Notes under the pieces: model-generated | The model's database searches: none | The model's input: the letters and a program-made list of their open reading frames with translations, nothing else | What the model was told of the DNA's origin: nothing | Shown: positions 15,351 through 25,072 of the stretch, one piece after another | How positions within the stretch are numbered: the first letter of the stretch is position 1 | Layout of the letters: every line of letters starts with the position of its first letter | Position numbers and translations under genes: made by a program | DNA from: Deltaproteobacteria bacterium | GTDB lineage: Bacteria; Acidobacteriota; Thermoanaerobaculia; Multivoradales; JAHZIX01 | Assembly (NCBI GenBank): GCA_022601195.1 | Contig: JAHZIX010000032.1 | Span: forward strand, 1 to 64,000 | Direction of reading: 5' to 3' | Length of the DNA stretch: 64,000 nucleotides

Positions 15351-18300
15351 TTAGGGGAAGGTCAGAGTCCAGGCCGAGGTATCTCCACTCTCGAAACCAT
15401 CCACGAAGATGATGTTCGCAGCACAAATATCACTCTGGACATCCGCCACCTGGAAGTCGACATCGGTGACAGTCACCTCGTCGAACCAGAAGCCACGGTT
15501 GGCCAAGGCGCCATCGGTACCGTAGATCACTTCCAGTTGCACGAAATCACCGGCGAAGATGGCCGATTGGAGAGCCGTGGCGCTCCAACTGCTGCTCGCC
15601 CAAGTCGCCGAAGTTCCTGCCCAGCCTTCTTCCGGCTCGTTACAGCCGGTGTAGTTGCCGGGACCGCTGGAATCGGCGTTGTAGGTGCGACCTCCGTCCG
15701 GAGTCACTAGGGTGCGAGTGTCATCGGCCTCTACCAGGCCGACGTTGGCGCGGTCATACCAGGTTCCCCCGGACAGCGGCTCGATGTCGAAGTTGTTCCA
15801 CAACGACAGGGTCGAGGTAGCCGAAAGCCGCATCAGCGGCGAACGAGCCCGGTCACATTGACTATCGAGGTTGTCTGAGGAGTCGAGGAACCAGGTGCTG
15901 CCATCGCCGCCCCCGGTGCCCGTGCGACCAAAGACACCCTCGTCGACACTCCAACCTTCCTCATCGGTTTCGAAGCTGAAGGTGCGCGTGGCAAAGTTCT
16001 GCACATCGCTCTCCGTGTTCTCCACGGTGACCGTTGCCGTCTTGGTCGAAGGAGCCAGCTCATCACTGGTGAATTCCACCACGAACTCTAGAGTCTCATC
16101 GAAGGAGAGACCCTCTGCCTGAAAAAGCACACTCGCTGGCGCCGTGTCGCAACTGGCCAAAGTCGGAGCGATCACCAAAGGCAGAGAGGTGTTGATGGTG
16201 GTGGACGGGTGTGACACCGGATCCACACTGACGATGCGCACGTTGGTTTGGCTACCAGTGCCCAAGCTCACCAGGTCGAAAGCGATCGACGCGGTTTCGC
16301 AGTTGTCGAGGAAGTCATCGCTATCCCCGGTGGAAATACTCACCGCCACGCTGGAACTATCGAGGGCCAAGTTGGCTCCGGCGGATGGAGTCACGGTGGT
16401 GCAGGCGCTCAGAGGACTGAAGCAGCTATCTGCAGGCCCGATAGCTGCCACCGTGTAGAAGTAGTCCCGGCCATTCTGGAGACCGCTGTCCTGGAAGGTC
16501 AAGCCGGTGGTCTCGCCGACCAGGATCTTGCCAAAGTCACAACCGAAGACACCGTCGGTACGATAGATCTTGTATTTGGTCGCTCCAGCCACAGCGGCCC
16601 AGGAGAGATCCGCACCACGATCGATGGCAGCCCCTGCCACCACCGGCGCCGTTGCCGGCGTGCCAGCACAACCACTATCCGTAGGAGTAGGTGTCGCACA
16701 AGCGATGCCATGGCGATCAAAGGCGCTGAAGATACCCTCGATGTGGGGGGTACCGTCCGCCAGGTTGCCATTGTCGTCGTCCGCGGCTAGGTAATTGAGG
16801 TAACCACCATCGGCGTTACAACCGTCTCCCATCCCGGAGCCGTTGACGCAATTGAACCAATTCCCCACGGGGCCGGCACCCAGGAAAGTCAGCCGGGTGC
16901 TGATCTCCAGGGCTGTGTTCAGGTCATAGTTGTAGGGAGCAGCCTGGAAGTCCCGATGAACGAGATCCCAAACGGACTCACCCTGTACGGCGCCTTCACA
17001 GTGAACGCCACCACCACAAGGAGCCGGACCACCACCACAAGCACCGTCGATAAAAGCGATGTCATGGGGGTTGCCGGAGGCACGATTTGCAAAGTCGGTA
17101 TCACGGACACCGGTGCAAACCGTACAGGGGTCGCCGTAGCCACCGCAGGGAGTGCCGCGGAAGTTGCGCCCCATGCAGGAGTCGTTGAGGCGCAGCGCGG
17201 CGTAGATGTCGGCGATGCCTTCTCCGGAATTGGAAATGCCCGGGTTAGCATCGTTGGCATCCATGCCGTGGCCCCACTCGTGGTCGAACACACCAGCGAG
17301 CTCACCAGTGTTGTTACAGCCACCACCGGAGCGGTAAAAGTTGACCCCTACGCCGTTCCAGTTGGCGTTGCAGGTCTGATTGATGTTCATGGTCGCCGTC
17401 AGCTGACCTTGCAGCCAGGTATTGGCGGGCAGTTGAGCCCGACCCATCTCTTTGATGCGACCGATCTCGTAGAAACCGGATCGGGAAGCACGCGTATTGC
17501 CTGGGCCGCCAACTCCGGGGGTGGAGCAATCCGTCGCCGGACTGACGCCGAAGTCCAGATTGCCAGTGCCCGACAGGCTGATGGCGCCACAATTGTCGAC
17601 CATATTCATGTACTGGCCACTCAGGGTACTGGTGATGGTGCCGTCGACACAGGTCAGCAAGTTTCCGCCTTCGTCGGTGAACTGGGTGCTCCCACCGAAG
17701 GTGACGTCCGCGTTGGGCATCGGCCAACCGGCCTGCTCGACCCCGTCGGGAACCATTCCATCGTTGGAGACCGGCAGAACGCCGCCGGAGACCGTGCGGG
17801 CAGTAGGACTACCCAAAGAACTCTGATCCTCGAGGTAGTGATTGGTGTCCTTGAGGGAGATCACCTCACCATTGTGGGCATCCACTAGGGCTTCATAGTT
17901 GGCCCCTTCGCCGGCGTAGTTCAGTTTGATGACGTGAACCAGCCGGTAGTCGAGGCCTTCTCCGACCTGGATCTGATCTGGTTGGCTGCCCCGGGCTACG
18001 GGAACGAGAACCAAGTCCGTCTTACTGGTGTTCCCTAGATCCACCCACGGGTGCATATAGTCGCGAGCCGCCGCCAAGCTCTGGTCGGGAGTCCGCAGAG
18101 GCTCGACGGAGATGGTGACGTCGTTCCAATTCCTTGCGCCGAATAGCACCAGGTTGCCGTGATTGATGACGGCGGTCAGAAAGCTGTCTCGCACCTCGAC
18201 GCCGCTGATCTGGCGTCGGGCGTTGATCTGAATGAGGTTCCCACCGTCGTGAACCGTTACATTGCCGGGCTGGGTCAGCTCAGCGATATCGATCTGCAAT

Positions 18301-18722
18301 TCCGGATGCACTCGCAAATACCCCACGAAGGCACTCCAAGCGGCTTCCTTATACGCCGCAAGGCTCTCCGGCTGGCTGGCATTGAGAGAATCCCAGGAGA
18401 GGCGATTGCCGACTCCGGTACCGGGCAACAGAGGCGTAGCGGGCATGAGAGCACCCCAACGACCGGTTCGACGGTCCAGGTAGGAAGCCTCAGGAGCGAC
18501 TCCCAACGAGCTCAAGTCTTGTTCCATACCGGGAAGAAAGCCTTCCGGTAGCTGAGCTGCGGAGGCGTAGAGGTTGCCGATGTAGAGAGGTTCGTAGAGA
18601 ACCTTCTCCCCGGGTGTTCCGATCCTGTCCGGCGGCACGACTGCCGAAGCCGGCACCGTGGCCACGGCCAATACAGCTGTGAAGGTGAGTAGCGCTGAGA
18701 AGCGCCTCGAGTTGAAACCCAT
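15351..18722 (-). CDS. Large secreted zinc metalloprotease (fungalysin/M36-like)
   Basis: This encodes 1123 residues from the ATG at 18722, preceded by GGGAG. It has a signal peptide (to about 27), an FTP-like propeptide region, and a catalytic domain with HEWGHGMD followed by GEGIADIYAAL, the HExxH plus downstream Glu arrangement of gluzincins. A Cys-rich segment follows (GTPCGGYGDPCTVC), then a fibronectin type III domain (ADLSWAAVAGATKYKIYRT), an Ig-like region, and a MAM-like lectin-type domain (FDIEPLSGGTWYDRANVGL). The C-terminus ends FVDGFESGDTSAWTLTFP, a tail shared with the paralogue at 19138. I infer an extracellular degradative enzyme; exact family assignment needs a profile search. 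Confidence 0.87.
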   Translation of the reverse strand: MGFNSRRFSALLTFTAVLAVATVPASAVVPPDRIGTPGEKVLYEPLYIGNLYASAAQLPEGFLPGMEQDLSSLGVAPEASYLDRRTGRWGALMPATPLLPGTGVGNRLSWDSLNASQPESLAAYKEAAWSAFVGYLRVHPELQIDIAELTQPGNVTVHDGGNLIQINARRQISGVEVRDSFLTAVINHGNLVLFGARNWNDVTISVEPLRTPDQSLAAARDYMHPWVDLGNTSKTDLVLVPVARGSQPDQIQVGEGLDYRLVHVIKLNYAGEGANYEALVDAHNGEVISLKDTNHYLEDQSSLGSPTARTVSGGVLPVSNDGMVPDGVEQAGWPMPNADVTFGGSTQFTDEGGNLLTCVDGTITSTLSGQYMNMVDNCGAISLSGTGNLDFGVSPATDCSTPGVGGPGNTRASRSGFYEIGRIKEMGRAQLPANTWLQGQLTATMNINQTCNANWNGVGVNFYRSGGGCNNTGELAGVFDHEWGHGMDANDANPGISNSGEGIADIYAALRLNDSCMGRNFRGTPCGGYGDPCTVCTGVRDTDFANRASGNPHDIAFIDGACGGGPAPCGGGVHCEGAVQGESVWDLVHRDFQAAPYNYDLNTALEISTRLTFLGAGPVGNWFNCVNGSGMGDGCNADGGYLNYLAADDDNGNLADGTPHIEGIFSAFDRHGIACATPTPTDSGCAGTPATAPVVAGAAIDRGADLSWAAVAGATKYKIYRTDGVFGCDFGKILVGETTGLTFQDSGLQNGRDYFYTVAAIGPADSCFSPLSACTTVTPSAGANLALDSSSVAVSISTGDSDDFLDNCETASIAFDLVSLGTGSQTNVRIVSVDPVSHPSTTINTSLPLVIAPTLASCDTAPASVLFQAEGLSFDETLEFVVEFTSDELAPSTKTATVTVENTESDVQNFATRTFSFETDEEGWSVDEGVFGRTGTGGGDGSTWFLDSSDNLDSQCDRARSPLMRLSATSTLSLWNNFDIEPLSGGTWYDRANVGLVEADDTRTLVTPDGGRTYNADSSGPGNYTGCNEPEEGWAGTSATWASSSWSATALQSAIFAGDFVQLEVIYGTDGALANRGFWFDEVTVTDVDFQVADVQSDICAANIIFVDGFESGDTSAWTLTFP

Positions 18723-19050
18723 TTACTTTTTCTCCCTTGTTCCTTGGAAGGCCTCTTGTTCCTTGGGAAGCCCAGTGAAGTTGTTCTACTCCGGAATTGT
18801 CAAGCTAGTGAAGGATTTACTATCGACGAGATCTCCGGCTTGTCTCACCTGATAGATGACATATTGACGAAAGCGAAAGGAGCCCTCCAAGAGGCACCTC
18901 ACGCTTAGATCGTGGTTTGATTTTGCCCTCTCAATACCCCCAAAAGGAGTCCCCCGGAAGAAGGCGTCGACCCGCGGCAATGTATAAAAAAGCAGAAAAG
19001 ACGCTGCATATTACCACAGCCGAATTACCGAGCGATGCAGCTGAAACGAC
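18723..19050. other. Intergenic region between the two metalloprotease genes
   Basis: No gene is supported. It should hold the promoter of the gene starting at 18722; a perfect TTGACA occurs on the minus strand at 18803-18798 but I see no matching -10, so no promoter is called. Confidence 0.45.
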
Positions 19051-19077
19051 AAACGGCGCCCGAGGCGGGCGCCGTTT
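19051..19077. terminator. Strong hairpin terminator after the second metalloprotease gene
   Basis: AAACGGCGCCCG-AGG-CGGGCGCCGTTT is a perfect 12-base-pair stem with a three-base loop. It lies 61 bases past the stop at 19138; on the minus strand it is followed by TTTGTCGTTTC. The core CGGCGCCC recurs in the terminator at 15284-15303. Confidence 0.78.
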
Positions 19078-19137
19078 CCGATCGCGACTACCGGGGTTCC
19101 AAGTTCCCCGGGGTTCGAGATTTCTGAGCGATCCCTT

Positions 19138-22100
19138 CTAGGGGAAAGTCAGAGTCCAGGCGGATGTATCTCCACTCTCGAAGCCATCCGTGAAGATGCC
19201 GTTGAAAGCGCAGAAGTTTGACTGAGCGTCCTCCACCTGCAAATCGACGTCAGTCACGGTGACCGTGTCGAACCAGAAGCCGCCGTTGGCGAGAGCACCA
19301 TCGGTGGCGTAGGTCACCTGAAGGTTAACCATGCCGCCGAAACCACCGCCACCGAGGGCACCCGTGGACCAGGTGCTACCTGCCCATGTGGCATTGGCGT
19401 CCGCCCATCCCGTGTCGGGATCGTTGCAGCCGGAGAATGCACCCGGGCCACCGGGGCCCGCATTGTAGGTCCGCCCACCATCCGGTTCGAGAACCGTCCG
19501 AGTACCATCCAACTCCACTGCCGCGACGTTGGCCCGGTCATACCAAGTACCACCGGAAAAGGGCTCGATATCGAAATTCGTCGACATCGAAAGGGTCGAG
19601 GTTCCAGACAGGCCCATGAGGGGCGAAAGGGCCCGGTCACAAGCATTGTCCAAAGCGGCGGTGGAACGCAGATGCCCCCCCGGATCGCCGCCGGCAGCCG
19701 TGTGGGTGTAGGTGCCGCTCTCCTGAGTCCAGGAATCGAAATCCGCATCGAAGCTGAAGGTCCGGCTGGCGAAGAATTGAATATCACTCTCCGCATTGCT
19801 CACCCCAACGGGAAAGCAGCGTGTCAGCGGCGATAGCTCGTCACTGGTGACACACACCTCGAAATCCAGAGAACCTCCTGGCGCCAGGTCCGCTGCGACA
19901 AAGTCGAAGCTTCCCGCCGCAGTGGAACACTCGCTGAGGCTCGCCGAGATGGCCGAGGTGAACGTGATGGTCGAATCCACCGTCCCGTTGCCTGGAGCCG
20001 TAACGCTATCGATACGTAGATTGGTCAGACTGCCGGTACCGATGTTCTCTACGCCGAAAGAGAAATTGGCCTCTTCACAGTTGTCGAGAAAGGCATCGGA
20101 ATCTCCTGTGTTGATGGTCAAGGGAGAAGCATCCGCCGTGAGGAAGAAGTTCGCTCCCGCCGACGGTGTTACCACCGTACAAGAGCTCGAAGGTCCGTAA
20201 CAACTGGCGCTCGCCCCCACTGGGACGACGATGAAGTTGTACTCACGGCCATTGGCCAGCTCGGTAGCGAAGTACGAAGTATCGGCTGTTTCTGCCACGA
20301 AGGTCTTGCCGTAGGCGCATCCATCAATGCCCTCGCCGCGAAAGATCCGGTAGCTGTTGGCACCAGCGACAGCAGCCCAAGTCAGCTCGGCCCCTCGGTC
20401 CAGAGGAGTCGCGCTGACCACCGGGGCCACCGTTGGCGAACCGGCACAGCCACTGTTCTGAACCGTAGGTGTTGCACAGGCGATCCCGTGGCGATTGAAG
20501 GCGTCGAAAATCTGCTGCATGTGAGGTGTGCCGTTATTCAGGTTGTTGTCGTCATCGTCGGCCACCAGAAAATTCATGTAGCCGCCGTCAGCGTTACAAC
20601 CATCGAAACCGTTGCCGGTACAGGTGTACCAGTTTCCCACCAGCTGCATGCCCGTGAAGACCAGTCGAGAGACGATCTCCCGAGAGGTGTTGGAGTCGAA
20701 ACCCGCCGCCGGCAAATCTCGATTCAGCAAATCGTAGACCGCTTCACCGGGAATCATCCCGGAGCAATGAACCTCTGCACCGCAATGGTCTAGGGTGGTG
20801 CCGAATCCCGTGCAGCCACCATTCGGGGTAGCCATGCCGTCGAGGACATAGTTCGCCATGGTGTGAGGTGCATTCGAAGCATGCTGCGCCCAATCCATCT
20901 CCCGAACGCCGTCACAGGCAGGAGCTCCGATGCAGGGGTCGCCATAACCGCCACAAGCATTGCCGTTGAAGAAACCGCGTCCCATGCAGGAAGTCGCCAA
21001 CCGCAGAGTGGCGTAAATGTCAGCGTTCGCTTCCGAGGGGCTGGAAAATCCAGGATTGGCATCGCTGGCGTCCATACCGTGACCCCATTCGTGATCGAAG
21101 ACCCCCGCGATTTCTCCGGTGTTGTTACAGCCGCCGCCGGACTGATAGAAGCGCAGCCCACCAGCGCCACCGGTGGCGTTGCAGTTCAGGGCGATATTCA
21201 TCAGAACGGGCAGAGGATTCTGGAGCCAAACATTGTCCGGAAGGTGAGACCGACCCATCTCAGCCATCTTATTGAGCTCGTAGAAGCCCGTGCGAGTGGC
21301 ATGAGTGTTGCCCGCCGAGGCGCCTGGGGCCACCTGACAATCGATGCTGGGAGGAGCGTTGGTACCGAAGTCCAAGACCGCACCGGTGGTGCTTTCGTTG
21401 ATCGCACCGCACGTGTCCGTGAAGGCCATATAGGGCCCCGACAGAGAAGTACTGATGGAACCATCGATACAAGAAGTAACGTTACCGCCGGCGTCGGTGG
21501 TCAAGGTCCCCCCCGGAGTTGTGACGTCCGCATAGGGCATCGGCCAACCAGCCTGCTCCGTGCCGTCGGGCCCGTTGCCGTCGTTGGACAAGGGGAAAAC
21601 GCCTCCGATCACCTCGCGGGTCTCCTCAGCTCCCAAATAGTTCGCTTTGTCCTCGAAGGCCACGATGTTGCCGTTACCGGCATCCACCAGGGCTTCCCAC
21701 TCACCGAATTGAGCATCGAATCGTGGGTGAAGAACCCAGACGAGGCGGTAGCTGAGGCCACTTCCGATAGCGATCTGGTCCGGGGCTTCCCCTCGGGAGA
21801 CCGGCACCAAAGCCAAGCTGGCCTTTCCTTCGAAGCTATCCGGAGCCAAAGGCTGTAGATGGGCCAGTAGCTTCTGGGTCGCTTCACTCAAAAGAAAGAT
21901 TGGGCTCCGTGGCCACCGAAACATCGCCCCAATTGCGAGTTCCAAAGAGGGAAAGGCTGCCGTACTTGATCACCGCCAGAATCGAGCTAGTGCGAACCGG
22001 AATGCCTCCTACGTGCCGTGGAACGATGATCTGAATCGTCTCACCATTGTCGTAGACCGTGACGTGACCTGGGTTCTGAAGCTCCCGGGGATCGAGTTTC

Positions 22101-22519
22101 AAAGTGCTTTGATTGGAGAGCAGAAAGCTCTCGAAGGCCTTCCACGCGGCGGCACGCCAGCCGGCGGAGTCCGTGGGAGCCTGTCCGTTGCTCCACTGGA
22201 GGTCATTCGAGGAATCCGGCAACAAGGCTCGGCTCGGGAGCAGAGTTGCCCAGCGGCCAGAACGGATATCCATCAGAGCGCTTTCCGCAGGAGCCTGTAA
22301 GAGGCTGAGGTCCCGCAGAGCGGTCTCTGCATCCTCCGCCTGAAGGGCCCTCGGTGCTTGGTAGATATCCTTAACGATGAGATCTGGCTGCCGGATGAAC
22401 TTCTCGCCCACCGGACCTGGCTCGGAAGGCAAAACAACCGCAAATGCCGGGCTTGTAGCCACGGCCAAAACAGCCACGAGCGTAGGTAGCGCCCAACGGC
22501 GCCCTGAATTTAGAAACAT
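19138..22519 (-). pseudogene. Paralogous secreted metalloprotease, split by a one-base frameshift
   Basis: Two overlapping frames make one protein of about 1125 residues, parallel throughout to the 15351-18722 protease. The first part (22519 down to 21884) has a signal peptide and propeptide and ends EPNLSFE-stop. The second supplies the rest: GVFDHEWGHGMDASD, SEANADIYATL (downstream Glu and Asp), FN3 domain, MAM-like domain and the same DGFESGDTSAWTLTFP tail. The break is at a T4 run on the minus strand (21893-21890). Removing one T gives EPNLSLSEATQKLL, matching the paralogue. It is either a recent inactivating mutation or a homopolymer sequencing error; programmed frameshifting is less likely. 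All catalytic residues remain readable. Confidence 0.85.
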
Positions 22520-22854
22520 GGGCTTGTCCCCTTTTTCCCGAGAACGTTCTTATGAGACGTTCTCCCTTGTGTACTACCGGAACAGGCGAATTCGGCCCAG
22601 GAACCCGGTCCATACCAACGGCCGATCTGCGAAGTACGACAGGAGAGGAAGATCAACCCCTTCAGGACGAAGAGAGGAATCTAGGGAGTTGTTGTTTTCC
22701 TCGTTCTTCCCGAGGAGGGAGACGAGGCTGGACCCACAAAAAAATAATGGCACGGCGGCCAGATGAATCAATAATACCATAGCCTGGGGCGAGCGCCGAA
22801 GCCCCTAGAGCCTTTTAGAATCAAGGAAAATCCACCTCCTAGAGGGAACAGCAC
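22520..22854. other. Divergent intergenic region with an inverted repeat
   Basis: It separates the minus-strand protease from the plus-strand sulfatase-like gene and must contain both promoters. An inverted repeat GAGAACGT (22540-22547) / ACGTTCTC (22557-22564) lies about 20 bases upstream of the protease start; it could be an operator or a leader hairpin. No gene is supported. Confidence 0.5.
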
Positions 22855-24951
22855 TTGCGAATAAACCCACTACTTTCAACAACCTCTGCCCTTTGGCTAG
22901 TCCTGCTCTTCCCACTGAGCTCTCATTGTGCCGAAAAACTTCCCCAATCGACCTCGGGGAGCGTGCCGAGCTTGATTCTGATTACCCTAGATACCACCCG
23001 ATCAGATTCCCTTGGCTGCTACGGCGGCCCCACGGGTAATACCCCGCATCTCGATGCCCTGGCAGCCCGAGGGACGCGCTTTTCGAGAGCCCTGACCGCC
23101 TCCCCTCTCACCCTGCCGGCCCACGCATCCCTGATGACAGGTCTGGCTCCCCCGGAACACGGCATTCACGACAATGGCACCGTAAGCCTGGATAGCTCCC
23201 TGCCCACTCTGGCTGCGCGCCTCCGGAAGAGCGGCTTTGCCACCGGTGCCTTCGTCGCTTCCCGAGTGCTCGACAGTCGTTTCGGCCTCGACGCCGGATT
23301 CGACTTCTATGACGATCGCATGGCCGCCGAAATTTCCGGCGAGTACGGCTATCCGGAGCGAGATGCGGCAGCGGTAGTGACCGCCGCCTCATCCTGGCTC
23401 AGCCATCTCAAAGGGTCCCAGCCGATTTTCCTCTGGGTCCACTTCTACGACCCTCACGCCCCTTACGGGCCACCCGGAAAGAGCACCGACGGGAGTAGCC
23501 GGGCCGCCTACGATGCCGAGGTCGCCAGGGTAGATGCTCAGATCGGGCGCCTTCTAGAAGAGATTCCGCAACGCCCAGGTGGATGGCTCGTCGCTGCCGT
23601 CGCCGACCACGGAGAAGCCTTGGGGGAACACGGTGAACGAACCCATGGCCTACTGCTCCAACGTTCTACTTTAGAGGTTCCATTGATTCTGGCTGGACCC
23701 GGAGTGTCGGAAGGAGAGGTGATCACCGAGACCGTCGCCTCCAGGCGGCTGGCGACGACCCTCCTCCACCTGCTCGGCGACCGTGGTGGTCCTCTGGGGA
23801 CTGTCCCTGGCCTTCCGGGCATGGCGCCACAAAATCTCATTGAAAACCCACAACAAAGCTCAGTGAAAGGGCCACCGCAAAAAACGGCAGGGAAGCCCAC
23901 AGCGAAGCCCGCACCAAACGCAGAGCCTCGAGCCGCCAGTCTGGTCTACAGTGAAACCTACTTACCCTCCACCGCCTACGGTTGGAGCCCTCTCAAAGCC
24001 CTCTCCGGAGAGCGCCTGCGCTTGGTCGTAGGCCCAAAGCCGGAGCTGTTCGATTTCGTCTCAGATCCAGGGGAGTCGAAAAACCTACTCCACGAACGAC
24101 GCAGCGATGCCCGTTACCTCAAAGAAGCCCTGGAAGCGATGGAAGAACGCTTCGAATACCACGAGGCTCCTCCGACCCAGCCAGACCCGGAGCTCGCTGC
24201 TGCACTCCAAAGCCTCGGCTATGCGTCCGGCTCTAGGGGTGGCGCTGAAGGTCTGGCTCCCAAAGACGGATTGCCCCTGCTCGAAGAATTCTCGACGGCC
24301 AAGGTCCTGATGCAGCGGGGCGCCTTCCGGGAGGCCGCTGCTTCACTCCAGGACCTCAATCGGCGCAGCCCCAACAACATCCCTTTTCTCACTCAATGGG
24401 CGCGAGCCCGCTTGCAGGCAGGAGACACGGAAGGCGGCCTTGCGACCTACCAGAAAGCGGCGAGGCTCAATCCACAGCTCCATTTTCTCCATCTGAATCT
24501 GGCAGATGCCTACAAGAGCCTCGGTAGGCTGCAGGAAGCCCGACAGGAGTACGAGTTGGCGCTGGATCTATTCCCCCGAGCAGCTAGCGCCTGGCTGAGC
24601 CTCGGCGAGCTCGCCAATCGTCAGGGCAAACCCAAGGAAGAAGAAGCCATCCTCCAGCGAGCCGTAGATGCCGGCACCGGGAGTGCCCTGATCCTGACTC
24701 GCTTGGCCCAGCTGAAAATGGCCGAGAAAAACCACGCTGCCGCAGAAGCACATCTCAAAGAGGCGACCGAGCTCCTCCCCCAATGGCCCACCGGCTGGCT
24801 GGTGCGGGGCCAGAACCAGCTCCAAGGTGGCCATCCAGAGCTAGGTCGCTCCCACCTGCAACAGGCCCTCACCCTGGGCGCCAACACCCCGGAAGGTCGG
24901 GAGGCGCGCCGTCTGCTGGCGACGATACCTGGACCGGCGCCTCGGGAATAG
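22855..24951 (+). CDS. Second sulfatase-like (Thr-nucleophile) protein with C-terminal TPRs
   Basis: This encodes 698 residues from a TTG at 22855, with GAGGG eight bases upstream. A signal peptide ends near SSHCAE. The catalytic domain has LILITLDTTRSDSLGCYGG, SPLTLPAHASLMTG and VADHGEALGEHGERTHG. As in the paralogue at 13055, Thr occupies the sulfatase nucleophile position (TLPAH, not CxPxR). TPRs follow from about residue 470 (NLADAYKSLGRLQEARQEY, WLSLGELANRQGKPKEEEAI). The two sulfatase-like genes bracket the two metalloprotease genes, so the four may form a functional set acting outside the cell. The substrate is unknown. Confidence 0.84.
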   Translation: MRINPLLSTTSALWLVLLFPLSSHCAEKLPQSTSGSVPSLILITLDTTRSDSLGCYGGPTGNTPHLDALAARGTRFSRALTASPLTLPAHASLMTGLAPPEHGIHDNGTVSLDSSLPTLAARLRKSGFATGAFVASRVLDSRFGLDAGFDFYDDRMAAEISGEYGYPERDAAAVVTAASSWLSHLKGSQPIFLWVHFYDPHAPYGPPGKSTDGSSRAAYDAEVARVDAQIGRLLEEIPQRPGGWLVAAVADHGEALGEHGERTHGLLLQRSTLEVPLILAGPGVSEGEVITETVASRRLATTLLHLLGDRGGPLGTVPGLPGMAPQNLIENPQQSSVKGPPQKTAGKPTAKPAPNAEPRAASLVYSETYLPSTAYGWSPLKALSGERLRLVVGPKPELFDFVSDPGESKNLLHERRSDARYLKEALEAMEERFEYHEAPPTQPDPELAAALQSLGYASGSRGGAEGLAPKDGLPLLEEFSTAKVLMQRGAFREAAASLQDLNRRSPNNIPFLTQWARARLQAGDTEGGLATYQKAARLNPQLHFLHLNLADAYKSLGRLQEARQEYELALDLFPRAASAWLSLGELANRQGKPKEEEAILQRAVDAGTGSALILTRLAQLKMAEKNHAAAEAHLKEATELLPQWPTGWLVRGQNQLQGGHPELGRSHLQQALTLGANTPEGREARRLLATIPGPAPRE

Positions 24952-25072
24952 CTGGCGAAGGGCTAGGATTCTGTAGCTGAGAAGAGGACCGGCAAAGGCA
25001 TTATCGGATTCACTTCGAATCTATCTCTGGGGTGAACCTGGTTTCGTTCTAACTTCGATCCAGGACTGTCTC

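Noticed and set aside
19138-22519. Programmed frameshift in the second metalloprotease
   Set aside because: A single extra T in a homopolymer explains it, and the paralogue uses a single frame. There is no visible stimulator such as a pseudoknot, so it is not the preferred reading.
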